Shown: positions 23,901 to 36,466 of the stretch, piece by piece
Layout: each line of letters begins with the position of its first letter
How positions within the stretch are numbered: position 1 is the first letter of the stretch
Position numbers and translations under genes: made by a program
Origin: Erythrocercus mccallii
Taxonomy: Eukaryota > Chordata > Aves > Passeriformes > Dicruridae
Assembly: GCA_013397435.1 (NCBI GenBank)
Contig: VZRG01000875.1
Span: 209,204 to 273,203 of the forward strand
DNA: 64,000 bases
Direction: 5' to 3'
The notes under the pieces: model-generated
What the model was told of the DNA's origin: nothing
Seen by the model: only the letters and a program-made list of their open reading frames with translations
The model's database searches: none

Positions 23901-26900
23901 GTTCACAAGAGGATACACAGTTTTGTGTATACCTTTCCAAATAACCCTTATGAGAACAATACAAAATGAATTTTATTTCATTGGCCAATTTATGTATTTT
24001 TAAAGCTTTAAATTTTTTGTGTCAATGGTAACAATTTTGTAAACTCAACATTTCTCTCTGTTTTTGACATCTTAATTGAAAGCAAAAAATGTCAGAGCTA
24101 ATAGTTGAAATGTTTTGGCTCTTGTCATCTATATTCTCATTTCTGCTCGCATTCTGAGTTAAAATCTTTCTAAGCAGGCTTTATGATGATTACCTTGTAT
24201 TTATAAGCCCAAGCCCTAAAAGCTGAAGATCTAGATGGACATAAGGGCATTGAATGAATGTGACTTAAACTGATATGATTACTTATGTCCAGATACAGCT
24301 TGATTTTTGAAACAGGAAACTCATGAACAGTACAATCCTGTCAGACCTCTGCATATAGGCACTACTGATTATTTAGCAAGTATGCATTGATGTCTCTTTG
24401 TGATACACTTATTTTGTGATTACACAAGGTCTCCAGGGCTGGCGCTTTCATAGTCTTAATTAGCTTCTTAAAGCATGAAAATCAACAGCAAGAATCAGAA
24501 AGAAATCTCATAGTTCTGCTGTATTCTACTAATTCCTTTTCAGCAAAACCTTCAAAGTATTTTAATTTGTCTGTGGGTGGACACTTATTTGAGGGTCATA
24601 ACATAAAGTTATGGGCTTTAAAATTACGAGGTTTACATTTAGTCCACACGGTTGTGTACCCACTATTGTGCATTTTTAAAGCAAACTAATTTAAACATGA
24701 AATGATGATTTGTTTCCTTTTGTAATCCAAAATTACCTTACGAAGTTCCTTGTCAGTTACAGTATTTTGGCTGCCAAGTGGGTGTTTAGGACATAGCTGG
24801 ATGTTGGAAGGCCCAGGGGAGCCTTATCTATGCCGCTGCTCTAAAGGTTAAACTTGAGCTACAATGCAACAGAGACCAGTTCTCAGATTTAACCTACTGG
24901 GAAACATTTATGATGTTCTCTGCCTCCAATTTATTTTAATAACACTTAATAACACCAGTTTGCTCTTAGCCAAAGTAATGCCTTTCATGCAAAGATCTCA
25001 AAGCACTTTCTGCATAGGAATTACTATTCACTGCACCTTAATGAGAAAGACAAGCAGTAATTTACCTGTTTGGAATTCCTCTTTATTAAACTTACATTTG
25101 ATCTAATATTAATAGCTTTAAAAGATGATGAGTTTGTATTTTTACATTCTAAGTTTCACTAGCTCTGAACTGGGTATAGTCCTGATGTGCCTTTGCATCT
25201 GGTAATTATCATGAGACTTTTCTAGGAATAACCAGAAAAAAACTTTAAGGCAACACTGACAGAAAGAAAAAAAAAGCAATAATAAAATACATGATAAAAT
25301 AGAACAGAAGTATTTGGGGTTTAGATGCTTGTACTTTTTTTTTTTTTCAGAAGAAATGCTTTTTGAAGACTTTCCATGCTGAGCTTCAGAAGTAGCTCTG
25401 CTTTCAGACATGCTTTCCAGTAAAAATATTCATGTAATTCAAAACATTTCAAATATACAATACTAGATATTTAAAATCCTGGTGTGATACATGCAGAGCA
25501 CAGAGTAGTAACAGTAGGCTAGCAAAAGTGCAACCTATTTGCAAAGGTGAAAGAATAACCTTCACAGTTTAGGGCAAAATTATTGTGGCTTCTTGTAACT
25601 TTTTCTTTTTTCTCTCTCTCATTTTTTCCCTCTAGTCACAGTGGGATATCATCTGTTCTCAGATAGGAGACAGAAATTTGGCCCGTACTACATGTATACA
25701 AAATCCATTCATTTAGGGGGTTGGTATTCCCAGGTGAAATACTTTTCCTCAAGCAGAAAGTCAGAATGCTTACTGTCATTGTGAGGTAGACCCCTGTATG
25801 GGGTTTTGAGGTAAAATGCAAATTCCTGAAACAACTGTTATGCAACCCCTCAGAGGGATTACTGTTCCCTCTTGCCAGAGTGACACCAGTTACTGCTCCT
25901 CTGCTCAGTCAGGATGAAAGCAGGACTCAGTAGACATGATTTTTTAAATTTTATCCCTGCTTATGAGCAAACTTCATCCCTTGTCTATTGTGTATTTCAT
26001 CAGTCTACCCTGGGCTCTTCTGTAGCTGCTACACATTACAGATGAATCACAGGTTATGGTTATAGCTGTGATTGTTATTCTCTGAATTAAAGGAGATTTA
26101 AGAAAGGCCCTGTTGCCAAGAAAGGAGGGATTCAGCGTTAAAACAAGGAAGCAGAATGTTAAGACTTCTTGTTTATTCAAGCTAAAAAAAAAATTTTCCA
26201 CATATCTGGATTCTAGTTCACCAATGATTCATTGTATTATAATAAAGTCATTTGTTATACATATGCACAACACACAAACGGGAGCAGCAGTAGTGTAGTA
26301 ATCCCCTCTTGGCTTTTCTGCTGATGAAAGAGGAGGCTGATGTACAAGGCAATGGTTTCAAATTTGCTGAGAATCCAGACCAGAGAACCTAGAAAGGACA
26401 GGCAGGGATAAAAAGGCTGTGGGTAGAATATCCGACCCAACAACACAAGCAAATTGTGCTACAGTCTCAATTGGGCTGCTCATTACACAGTTTTTCTCCA
26501 TTTGCTAGGTCTTCACATCCATGATTTAGAACATTAATTATTTTCTCTCATGTTAAGCATTTTTGTTTCATTTTGGGTTTGTTTTCATACCTTTGTATGT
26601 AAATAAAGCCCATTAATGGCTAGCGAAATGCTTTGCTGGTTTCCCGGTGGATTACTCTTTTTAATGTGAATATGCATTGAAGTTGGATAAAATTCATGAC
26701 AGTAAAGAGACCCTGACCACTCCTCACATGTCATCCAAGCTTCCTGTTTTTCTTTAGGTACCCTGCATGGGAGAGAATTTCTCCTGATGGTCTTGTGATG
26801 AATATAGTTAAAAATGTCCATGAGAGCCTACACAGCTGGGCAAAGGTTTTATGTGAAAATTGGCTGGCCTCTAAAAGATGTTCTCCTGCTTCATGAGGTG

Positions 26901-27743
26901 TCCGGTTTTATTCAGACCTCATTGGCAGAAATTATTTATAGCTGTGGTAGATGACAACTGATGATCGTAACTAATGATCCCACTGGCCTTTAAAAATCTA
27001 TGAATTTACAATACCACACTAAGATTGGATACACCTAAACAAATCCTTTACCATGATCCAGGTTCCAAGAAGCATCAGTTACTGCTAAGTGCTTTCTCAT
27101 GCTTTTGGTTTTATTCTTTCTTCCTTGTAATTATTTCTTAGAAGTCTGAAAAAACCCATTTAATTCCTTGTTATTTATTTTCTTTTCAGTTTGGCAGGAA
27201 TTCCATTTTTTTCTTCCCTTATTTTGCATACACATATGAAGAGCTACAAACACCCACACAAACTAATGTCATTTAAAATGGTGAAACAACATCACCATAA
27301 GTAATATGTTGCTCTTTCTTAATATAAATGTAGATGCAAAGATTGGTAAACTATGTTTAATGCAGTGTTAAATGCAGGAATTACATGTCATTTGCAGCCA
27401 GAATCAGACTTTTTCAATTTTTTCTCATGGACAATATACAGATGATGATCATATGAGTCTCCCTGACATGGCTAAGTGCCAGTCAATCGCAGGGAATCCG
27501 TCCTTCCTTTGCTGTCACGTAAGAAATGTGGTGATTATCCAAGTGTCATGTCCGCATGTTCTGAGTAGCTGGAGGCATAGAAATCTAAACTGGCTGGCTT
27601 TTTGATGCAAAACTGATGTAAAGCTTTTGGTCTCTTGGTCTCTTTTGTGCTCAGCTGCAAGATCTTGCATTTGGCTATCGCTCCTCATGAGCCTCAAATA
27701 GCAGGAGTAAGATTGTACTTGTGCACTGAAAATAGCATGAAAT
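20936..27743. other. Long unique AT-rich stretch
   Basis: I found no gene, RNA gene or well-preserved repeat. An alternating AT tract lies at about 22477-22500 and a T-run at about 25338-25350. All open frames are below 100 codons without recognisable motifs. Unrecognised regulatory elements or old repeats could be present. Confidence 0.45.
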
Positions 27744-27869
27744 TGTGCTGGATTTTTTTCCTTTTCTTTTTTATTTCCTTTTTATATTCCAGTCATTCGG
27801 TTCTCATGTGCTGGATTTTTTTCCTTTTCTTTTTTATTTCCTTTTTATATTCCAGTCATTCGGTTCTCA
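27744..27869. repeat. Perfect 63-bp tandem duplication
   Basis: Two copies, 27744-27806 and 27807-27869, are identical over all 63 bases by my reading. They start TGTGCTGGATTT and end ATTCGGTTCTCA. The unit is pyrimidine-rich. Because 63 is divisible by three, an open frame at 27635-27901 repeats a 21-residue hydrophobic segment, but nothing else suggests that this frame is translated. Perfect identity implies a recent event or an assembly duplication. Confidence 0.95.
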
Positions 27870-30800
27870 CAGTGGCACTGCATTCATCTTCGCTAATATG
27901 AGCAGTGCTGTAGACTACAGATCCCTAGATCTGTAGTCCTTAGTTGTGAAAGACTTGTGCTTTCTTGTGGGAAATAGTTAATTCAATTGCATTGCTTTTC
28001 AGTCTTCTTTTTATTTTGTTTGTGATTGTGTTTACTGTGAAAACACATGAAACTTACTGTGTGATGCAGGGCATAAAGAGCAAAGTGTATTCCCTTCCAT
28101 CCCCTTTGCCTGTATTTGGAACGAACGTTGCCATATTCAATTCAGAACTGGAGCATGGACCGACTTTTCATGGCTCCATATAAAGGCAGTGGTGTTACCC
28201 TCTTTTAAACATTACAATAAATCTCTATTCTCTGTTTACAGTTCTTAAGATTTTAGGTACTTTTAGAGCATATCCATGCTCTGGTCAAGACTATCCTCAG
28301 CTCCTAGCCCATACTGCTCCTTGGTGTTCGTGGGATAATTAGATGACTCATTTAAATGAGAATATGATATAGCTTGTTGTTTTAATGGAACCTCTAGCAC
28401 AGGAAAGGTAAAGCTGTGAATTTTTTCTGTTTTAAGATTTCATGATTTTTACAAAGGGAATAATTGTGTCCTTGATGCTTCTTTTCATCTTCTCTGCTAA
28501 AAGCAATTGAACCAATCTGCAAATTAACTATAATTCAAGAATTTTATGTAAATTTTTCATAGGCTTTGTAGCTTATGGTGAGGAAACAGGTAAAATACAT
28601 ATAATAATGCATATGTATATGCAGGTTTAAAAATAGTGCTGTAAGATAATAGGGAAGCTCAGGGGCTGTATTTCTCAACATGTTTTGTAGAATTTCCTGC
28701 TGTCATAGGCTCCAGCATGAATGAGGATCTTCCTAGCCAGCCTCAAGTACAGTGAGGTGGCAAAATGTCTCTGGAATGCAGTGAAAGTCTCCCAACACTG
28801 ATGGATCAGAACTAGAGACAAATGTATTTGAGAGAGTTCCTGGCTGTGATTTACAGCACCCTTGTCCCTAGATGGCAATGATTCATACATATGTAATGTT
28901 TATGGTTTGATCTGCCTGTGTTTGAAAAGTGAAACAGTTTTGGGAAAAGTAGCTTGATGTCGGCATTGTTTTCCACATCTCACATAATTTCTTTAAGTAT
29001 ATTTGTGATTTTTGTGTTTAATTTGATGCATAAGCAGCAAAAAATAACAAATGTGAGACCCTTGATCTTTATTTAGACTGCAGCAGCTTTCAGAAAGCAC
29101 TTACAGACATAACTGTAATGCAGATAGAATGATAAAAATAATATTATGGGAAAGCTTGCTGCTCTCTGAACACTGCCAAAAGATGCCAGCTAACCCCAAT
29201 AACTTTTGCCTCTGTAGATTTATTTTTCTAGATGACTTACACTGAATAACTAACAGAAGCATGCTTCACTAAGACATTTATGTGGACAGTATCGTAGTTA
29301 TAGTTCCTTATGAATGACAAAAGTTCACACCAGGTAACAGTGGGATAAGAACTCCAGATCTCTGAAATGCTTATAAAAAGGAAGAAATACAAGCTCCCTT
29401 GCCTTATTATTTTATTAAAAATTTAGACCAGATTTTAACCAAGGTTCACATGGATAACTGAAGATAACTGAGGTGTACAAACATCTGCTTTGTGCTTCAT
29501 TTGTGTTCCATCATACAGTTATGGATTATCTGCAAATATGAGATTTCAAACTTCATATATTTATCTATGTGAATCAGATGAGTAAAAGTGCTTTTTAATT
29601 CCACACAATATACTGATGGCAACTTACACAGGTATATTAGAATTTAGATTTTATGTGTATTTCAGATATAAATTATCAATTAAAAGTTGGCAATTCCTAT
29701 GGGAAAAATATGTTGATTTAACAAAGAACAAAAATGAAGTAAAAACATGCCTTTTTCAATTTCAAATTAGGGTATTCAAAATTCTGGCAACTCTTCAAAG
29801 TCTTAAAAATATAATTTTATATAACAGAGTAGGTTGACATAGCTCAGATATTGATGAATGCTTTCTATCTGTCAGTTATACTTTTTAGTCATTTTCTATT
29901 GTCTTTTCTTCTATTGGCTGAATAGGTTCCTTAAATTTTACAGTCTTCTTTATTCATTCTTCTCTGAGTGAAAGGATTAATGTGTCAGCACTACTTATGT
30001 AAGTACAAGGAAGACTGGGCCTCTATTGCATCTTTTTTCTTTATACAGTAACAGGGGATTGTAATGACTTCAATATACTTGAACATGTGTCTATTTGTAT
30101 TTAATGCTTGTAAACAAATTGCTTCTCTGTGAAGAAAAGACAGTAGAGGTTCAAGCATGACTTTTAATCACTGGATTATTCTGTTTGTAGAAATGCCTAT
30201 ACCAAAAATCCTTACAGTGTGCTGCAAGTGTAAAATGCTGATGCCTCTGTGGTAGCTGATGCACTTGTGCTTTTTTAGTCATTCCTCTGTCACAGGTGGA
30301 GCATGGGACTGCACTGGTCATTAGAGTGGCCAGCCCATTATAGTTCACTGTACACTGGATATCTGCCTTTCATGTATTATTTTCCTTCCAAAGCATGAGG
30401 AGACCAAGTTGCAGAACCACTTAGTCATGTCAATGTAGTGTAGAGCAGTACCTGACAATAACATCCTGAATGAGCTGGCCACGAGTCTGGCAGCCTGGCA
30501 TTTGTGCTGTGCCCTGCCTTGGGATTCAGATCCCACCTCTGGGAGCTCATGAACCTCACAAACCCCAGATAATGTGGCTGGACCTCTGCCAGCCTCCAGC
30601 ATATTCTTAGGGCTGGCAGAAGTAACCTGAACTGGCACTGCAATTTGTTACATAGACATATCCTAGCCAGGAAACCGTAATGCATTTCTTATCAGTCTCT
30701 CAGTTAGAAAATAAAATCTTTTGTACCAAATCATAGTACCATTTTTGGAAATGTCTGAGACACAACTACATCTGTGATTACCCATTTTTTTCCTGTGTTT

Positions 30801-31918
30801 ATTTTCAGAAAATCTCAGGAGCCTAGTCAGCCAAGTCTTTCAACCCTGCTGAAAATCATAAATCTGAGTTAAGGGGAGACAAAACACTGTAGAGAACCAA
30901 CCCTCCTTTGTTTTGATGAATTGATAACTTTTAGAATTTATGCTACAAAATAACTGTACTTTTAAAAAATTAGTAACTTGACTTTATGGTCATCTTGTTG
31001 GCATGAAATATGGCTTATTAAAAAATAATTAAGTAACTGGAGACAGAGCTGCTGACTTTGCCAGAAAACTACTATGCTAATATGTCCCCTCAAAACCTGT
31101 CCTTCCTGACAGACTGTGAAAAGAGCATGGAAGGTGAAGGAAGGGTATGGGAAAAGGGAAAAACAAGGGAAGAGGAGATATTTGAGCTTAATATCTGTAG
31201 GATCCCAAATTTTCAAAGAATTTCCATTTAGTATACACACAGCACTTGTATTGTGGTTAAGAACACTGATAAAAATGTCCAGCAGACCTCCCTGGTACTG
31301 ACTGGGTGAGGTAGAGGTCTGAGGTATCCTTGGCCCATGGGGAGAAATAACAGCAAGGGTGCACTTTCAGGACTGTCCATTTCTTTGGGTGGTTGGAGGA
31401 GAGTCAGAAGATAAGTGAGAGTCAATCAAGAAAAAAAAAAAGAAAAATTATTTGTGGCAACCCCACCAAAAGACAAAACAATTTGCTATAGATGAGTGGA
31501 GTGGTTGTTTTTACTGCTTATGTGTGTGATTTACTGTATGTGCACAGTTTAGTGAATGTTTAAATGTGACACTGGGACCTGAGGGAAAGAGTTATTAACT
31601 TTATATGAGTGAAGGGCTCATTGGAGAGTGGGGCACAGAAGATGAGGAAGGCTGAGCTGCAGCCATTTTAAGAGCCACCTGAGGTAAGGAAGGGCAGAAG
31701 GTAGGTACTTGTCACTGAAAGCATAACCTTATTCACCTTTCTTCCTGCTCCCAGCTGCTTTGTCCTTCCTTTCTACTTGTCATATTGGATCATGCATGAG
31801 CTGGGAACAAAGAAATTGTTTGTGAAATACCTAGAAGATACGTTAAAGCAGACACTGGCAGCATGATGCCATTCTCCCCTGCCATGCCCTGAATCTTCCA
31901 ATTTAGGCAGTGAGAAAG
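27870..31918. other. Unique AT-rich stretch
   Basis: No gene is recognised. The segment at about 30450-30640 is richer in GC than its surroundings and carries two overlapping minus-strand frames of 86-97 codons. I cannot link it to any family. Confidence 0.45.
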
Positions 31919-32576
31919 AACTTTTTCCTGGGATGACTTTATGATGCTGGATTGTATCCCCATGCATCTGTTTAGCCCAGAAATAAGTTTTGCACCTTTA
32001 AAACTGGATCTAAGAGTTAAGGGAGGGGGGAGAAAGGGAAGAGGTAGAATGTCTGAGGTGATTGTACTCAAAACATAAAGAGTTTTTCCTGCTCCCAGGC
32101 TGTGTTGTCTGCAGCATGGAGGCAGGAGAGAGCTCTTCTTTGCTTTTAGTTAGTCTTTTGCTAGCTGAAGCAGAGAAGCTCCCCCAACTGTGGCTTTCCT
32201 TTTTTTTTGGCACTGACCAGCTCTGCTCTGGACTGAAAACCCAGAAAACAATGGAAGCTCACACCAGTGGCCCACCAGGGCCCAGGATGGCATTCTCCAG
32301 TGCCTCCCAGGGACTGATGAGAGACTGAGTGAGCTGAGCTACAACCCGTGACAAGGAATTTCTGAATTTGCCATCTCTTCAGAACACAGAGGTTTTATTG
32401 TGTTTTTAATTTTTTATGCTTGTGAATACTTTGCTTGTTAAATAAACAGTTTTTTCCACTTTTCTCAAAGGAAATCTCTTCCTGAACCAGCAGGGGGAGG
32501 GGCCGCTTGAATCTGCTTTCCAGAGGCACGCCTTTGGAAGTTTCCTCACAAATTTCCCCTAAACCAGGACAAACTT
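31919..32576 (+). mobile_element. Solo LTR, family A copy 3, older, with perfect TSD
   Basis: The LTR proper is 31924-32571. It is flanked by a perfect 5-bp duplication AACTT (31919-31923 and 32572-32576). It aligns along its length to the LTR at 2314-2962: the 'gatgactttatgatg' start block, 'agttagtcttttgctagctg', 'tctgctctggactgaaaacc', 'gttttttccacttttctc' and the end 'cctaaaccaggaca'. It carries many substitutions and small indels relative to copies 1 and 2. The start is TTTCC where intact copies have TGTTG, so the 5' TG is mutated. AATAAA lies at about 32441-32446. It is clearly an earlier insertion of the same family. Confidence 0.88.
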
Positions 32577-35387
32577 CCAAATTATTTGGTAAAATTTTAG
32601 GATGCTCTGAAAACCTGGTGGGATAAAAGCATGCAAGTAGAATCTATTACTTTCAAAAAAGAAAAAAATATTATTTCTAACAAACACCTGAGCATTGAAA
32701 TTAAAAATTAAGTAACTGCTTAAACAACATGACTTTGCAGGAGTAATTTAAGTAAATATATTGGAAAAAGATTTTCTCACACTGCAAATATAATTTGTAA
32801 AGAAGTAGAAAATTTAGGAAGCTTCAGCTGGAATAGGTAATCTAACCAACTACAGGGGAGAATTCAAGAGAAATTTCTGGTTTATCTTAGCACAATGACC
32901 CATTACCTACTGTCATAATTTCATTGCTACATCAAACAAGCCTGTTGTGATTTTTTAATCTGGGGAAAACAACCTCAGTTGTTTTTTTCTGGAGAAGAAC
33001 CCTTTTTGGTGTTGCTTTTGAATAAGGTCTGAGAATAATATCACTGTGAAAGACTGCTAATCTGTGAGCCTACAGTCTCAGAAAACTCAGCTACATCAGG
33101 CTTCCTATGCTCTTTAAATGGATTGCCACTCTACCCCTATGTCCTCTTGTATGTATCATTCACTGATAGAGAAGTTTATCTAGCTACTTAATAATTAATT
33201 TCATCCCAGGTACAAAAGAATATATAAATACATTCTAATAACATTTCCATGGACACAACACTCAAAATCTCACATATGCCAGGAATTACATTTTACAACT
33301 TCAGTTCTTTGTGGCTTTCCTGCCTGTCTGAAAAAAAGAGGGACCAGTCTTGCTAGAGCAGTAGGTTAGATCAGTGCAGACATCCTAATGCAGATGCAAC
33401 TATGTTAGAATGAAGATGATTTTACAACTTAAAGGAAGTGCAATGCAAATCCCACTCAAATCACATTATTTCTTTTAGAAATAGGTGAAAATGTGAGGAA
33501 AATGGTAAAATCCTCATTTGTACCTGGAGAAGTAAGGTAAGAAGCGGAAAGTATGGTGAAAAAAGTAACAGGGGAAAAATGACCAAAGGAAAAAGATAAC
33601 CTTAAGAGGATAGAAAAGGCAATCTTCTAAAAATTTCCCACAGGTCCATCATGGCCCAGTCCAACAGTTCCTACTGCTCTGCCTCCTCTCCCCACAGGAA
33701 ATCAGCTGCTCTGCCACTGCTGCAGGTTTGCATTTCCCTTCTAATTTGGGGGAAGTAACTGTCCTAGGATGGTTCTGTTGAGAATGAGGAATGGCTTCTG
33801 AGCACAAGGGATTCCATTAAATATATGAAAGTGTTTGTTTCAAATGCTGGGAGGCACTAAAGGACGATCAAACTAGTACTGCTCAGATTTTGGAAAACTG
33901 GTAAAATCTGAAAGCAATGGTTTGCATATGAGGCAGCATGTGGAGCTTATTTAAAAGTGTTCAGAATTTGCAATGCTTTGTCAGACAGTTTAAATATTTG
34001 TAGGAAGTGAGCATCAATATGCAGTATAAACACAAGGAAGGATGCTTGACTTACTTTCCCTTAGATAAGTATTTCTGGTTTTTTTTCAGTGTTCCCCCAG
34101 TTATGGGTAACAGTGGACTGGATTTATGAATGTAAATGCAAGAGAAATGTTACTATATAGCATGTGCAGACTTCTGCAGGTCTGAAGAGTTTATGGGGTG
34201 TAACTCCATCACCACATAATGATAAATTATTTAGACTACTCTTCGGAGAATATGGATCACAAATGTAATCTTTCTTTTACTAAGTATCCCAAAGGTGAGA
34301 GCTGCAAATGCAAAATGCAGTAAAATGATAGAAATATAAGGATTGAAACTGCAGTTTTAGCAATCAGTGAATCAATCCCTCTTTTATTCTTAGAGAATAT
34401 TGTACCAGCTGTTGTCTGAAATAGGAGTGGTTATTACTCAGTTTTAGATTTTTTCCCTTAGGGATTCCAAATGAAGTCTTGTAAAGTGAAAAAAAAAGGA
34501 TATTCAATGCACAGCCAACTTTGAATTTTTGAATGCAAGAACACGTCTCATTGCCTAAAACTACTCTGAAAACAAAACCAACTCCCAGCAGGAAAACGAT
34601 GGAGTATTTTGGCTTCCTTACCTATGTATTACTGTGTCTGCTTTGCAACTCAACATGAGATCTTTTGGCCAGGTCATTGAATAGTACCTGCAGTCTCTAC
34701 TTTCAAAGATACAACAGTAAAAGCACATCTCCTTTATCATGTATTCTGTTCTGTAAGGGGGTTGGATCTGCCAATTACCCCCTTCATATTGCCCACAATT
34801 TTGTCATTACTGATTAGATGCAGACACATGGCTCTTAATCTTCATATCAATTCTGTTTTTACTCCTTGGCATATAGTAAATTCATATGATGCTGATCTGG
34901 CAATGAAGGCAACAAACTGGGCACTGTGGTTGGCAAAGTCCACTAAGTTGATGTGGAGGGATGCCAAGAAGAGAATATTTTATTGCTTAAGATCAACCTC
35001 TTCATTTCAGAGCTCCAGAAAAAAGTAATGGTTGGAGTATTTTCTTTTGTCTTATTCAATTTAGGAAGTTGATTTGCCTGTTTTGTTCACATTATCAGAA
35101 AACTACTGGCAGCAAAGAATAAAGAGTCATTAACACCACTTTTGGGAAGTGGTAATGGAAATGCAAGAAGCAGGGCTTGCCCTGTGTGTGTTGGTTTGCA
35201 AAAAAATCTCAAATGTTACATGAAGTCACTTTGCTTGAGTTTAAAATGGCCGCTGCATGCCGTGTTTTAGCTGGCCCTGTACATAATCCTTTAATTCTTC
35301 TGCCTTTTGTTGCTTTTGCTGAGCTGGGATTACTGCTGATGGTTTCCTTGGGCATTGCTAATTGCAGACTCCACTTTTGATTTACAG
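32577..35387. other. Unique AT-rich stretch
   Basis: No recognisable gene or repeat is seen. The frame at 34762-35028 has no supporting features. Confidence 0.45.
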
Positions 35388-35474
35388 GTAGAGACCTGTG
35401 ACTCTGGCTGGCATTGGCTAAATAGGGATGGAGCCACTCTGCTGGGTGTACTCAGTGGACAACTTTTCAAGCGT
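35388..35474 (+). CDS. Possible internal exon (weak)
   Basis: An 87-bp segment is bounded by a fair acceptor ('ccacttttgatttacag', ending 35387) and a near-consensus donor (GTAAGT at 35475-35480). Frame 1 is open across all 29 codons and the length is a multiple of three, so skipping would keep frame. The peptide has a CDSGWHW stretch near its start and ends FKR. I recognise no family. Isolated acceptor/donor pairs like this also arise by chance in long introns, and no partner exon was found nearby, so this is a hypothesis. Confidence 0.15.
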
Positions 35475-35480
35475 GTAAGT

Positions 35481-35859
35481 ACCTGCCTGGCAGCTGCTGC
35501 TATTTCAAGTGAAAGATACAGGATAACAAGTTCTGTGGTGTTCTTTCTTAGAAAATAGACTGCATATGATGGTGGAAGGGAAGGCAGTAAGAGGAGAGCT
35601 TGCCAAAGAACACACTTGCTATTAAATTACAGTTTTAATTATTAATATAGCTTTAACATAATAAAAATTCAGATTTTTTTTTTAAAAATGCCTAAAGATG
35701 AAGCTCATTGCTGTTGACCTTATGTCATGAAACTATCAATTAACTAGAAAAAGGCATTCACTCATAGAAAAAGGAGATAGAAATAATACTTGGATTTTTT
35801 AAATAAATCATTGTAAATTTGTGTGTTCTTGTAACTGGGAGATGGGTTGGAGAGAAGCA
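35481..35859. other. Unique AT-rich stretch
   Basis: Nothing recognised. The sequence includes A/T runs at about 35670-35690. Confidence 0.5.
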
Positions 35860-36466
35860 GTAGGTTGTTGGTAAGATTGTTCGAAGACAGGGGACCGACA
35901 AAATATATGAGGAGTTCTACAGACCACGTCCTCACACCAATGTGGTGATGCAGGTAATCCTTTATTCTCTAGAAGATGGTAGGTTTTATAGTGTACCTAT
36001 AGTTTACAATTTCAGGTGCTATTCTATTGACACACAGTGAGAGAAAAATGCAAACAAACACTATTTACTTTAACATTTAAGGCAGCTATCAAACAAGTAA
36101 CACTTACAACTAACACTCTATAATTAAGTTACTGTCTATCCCTGATCACCTTAACAGAATTTCTAACTGCGCCACGAACCCTGGCACTCTCTCTCTCTCA
36201 GGCTTCCAGGCCAAGTCCAGGCCCTGGTGCAGGCCCAGGTATGGGCCTGCACTCAGGCCTACAGCCTGAAACTCAGGCTGGATCACCCAACTTAACTTAC
36301 AAACACATCATGTCCTTATTCTCTTAAAAAATCCTCTACAATTGTTTTTTCTGTAAATCAAGAAGAAATACCACTCAGCTTTAAATAAGACACAACCACA
36401 CTATCAAAGGACCTATGTAAACATCCTTAAGGAAAGCTCTTCCTATATTTCCCACTTACAGCAGGT
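35860..36466 (-). mobile_element. Solo LTR, probably ERVK-like, minus strand
   Basis: Read on the minus strand, the unit starts TGTAAGTGGG (at 36460). It carries AATAAA (complement TTTATT at 35961-35966), followed by a 'cctgcatcaccacattggtg' segment, and ends ...CTTACCAACA (at 35866). The flanks GTAGGT (35860-35865) and GCAGGT (36461-36466) form a 6-bp duplication with one mismatch, the size expected for class II avian ERVs. The middle has a GC-rich, CAGGC-repeat segment at about 36200-36290. An alternative plus-side edge at 35878 (TGTTCGAAG) has no matching flank. Family assignment is by layout only. Confidence 0.55.

Noticed and set aside
27635..27901. Hydrophobic 88-codon frame with a 21-residue internal repeat
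   Set aside because: The repeat follows from a 63-bp DNA duplication. There is no initiation context, splice structure or known family.
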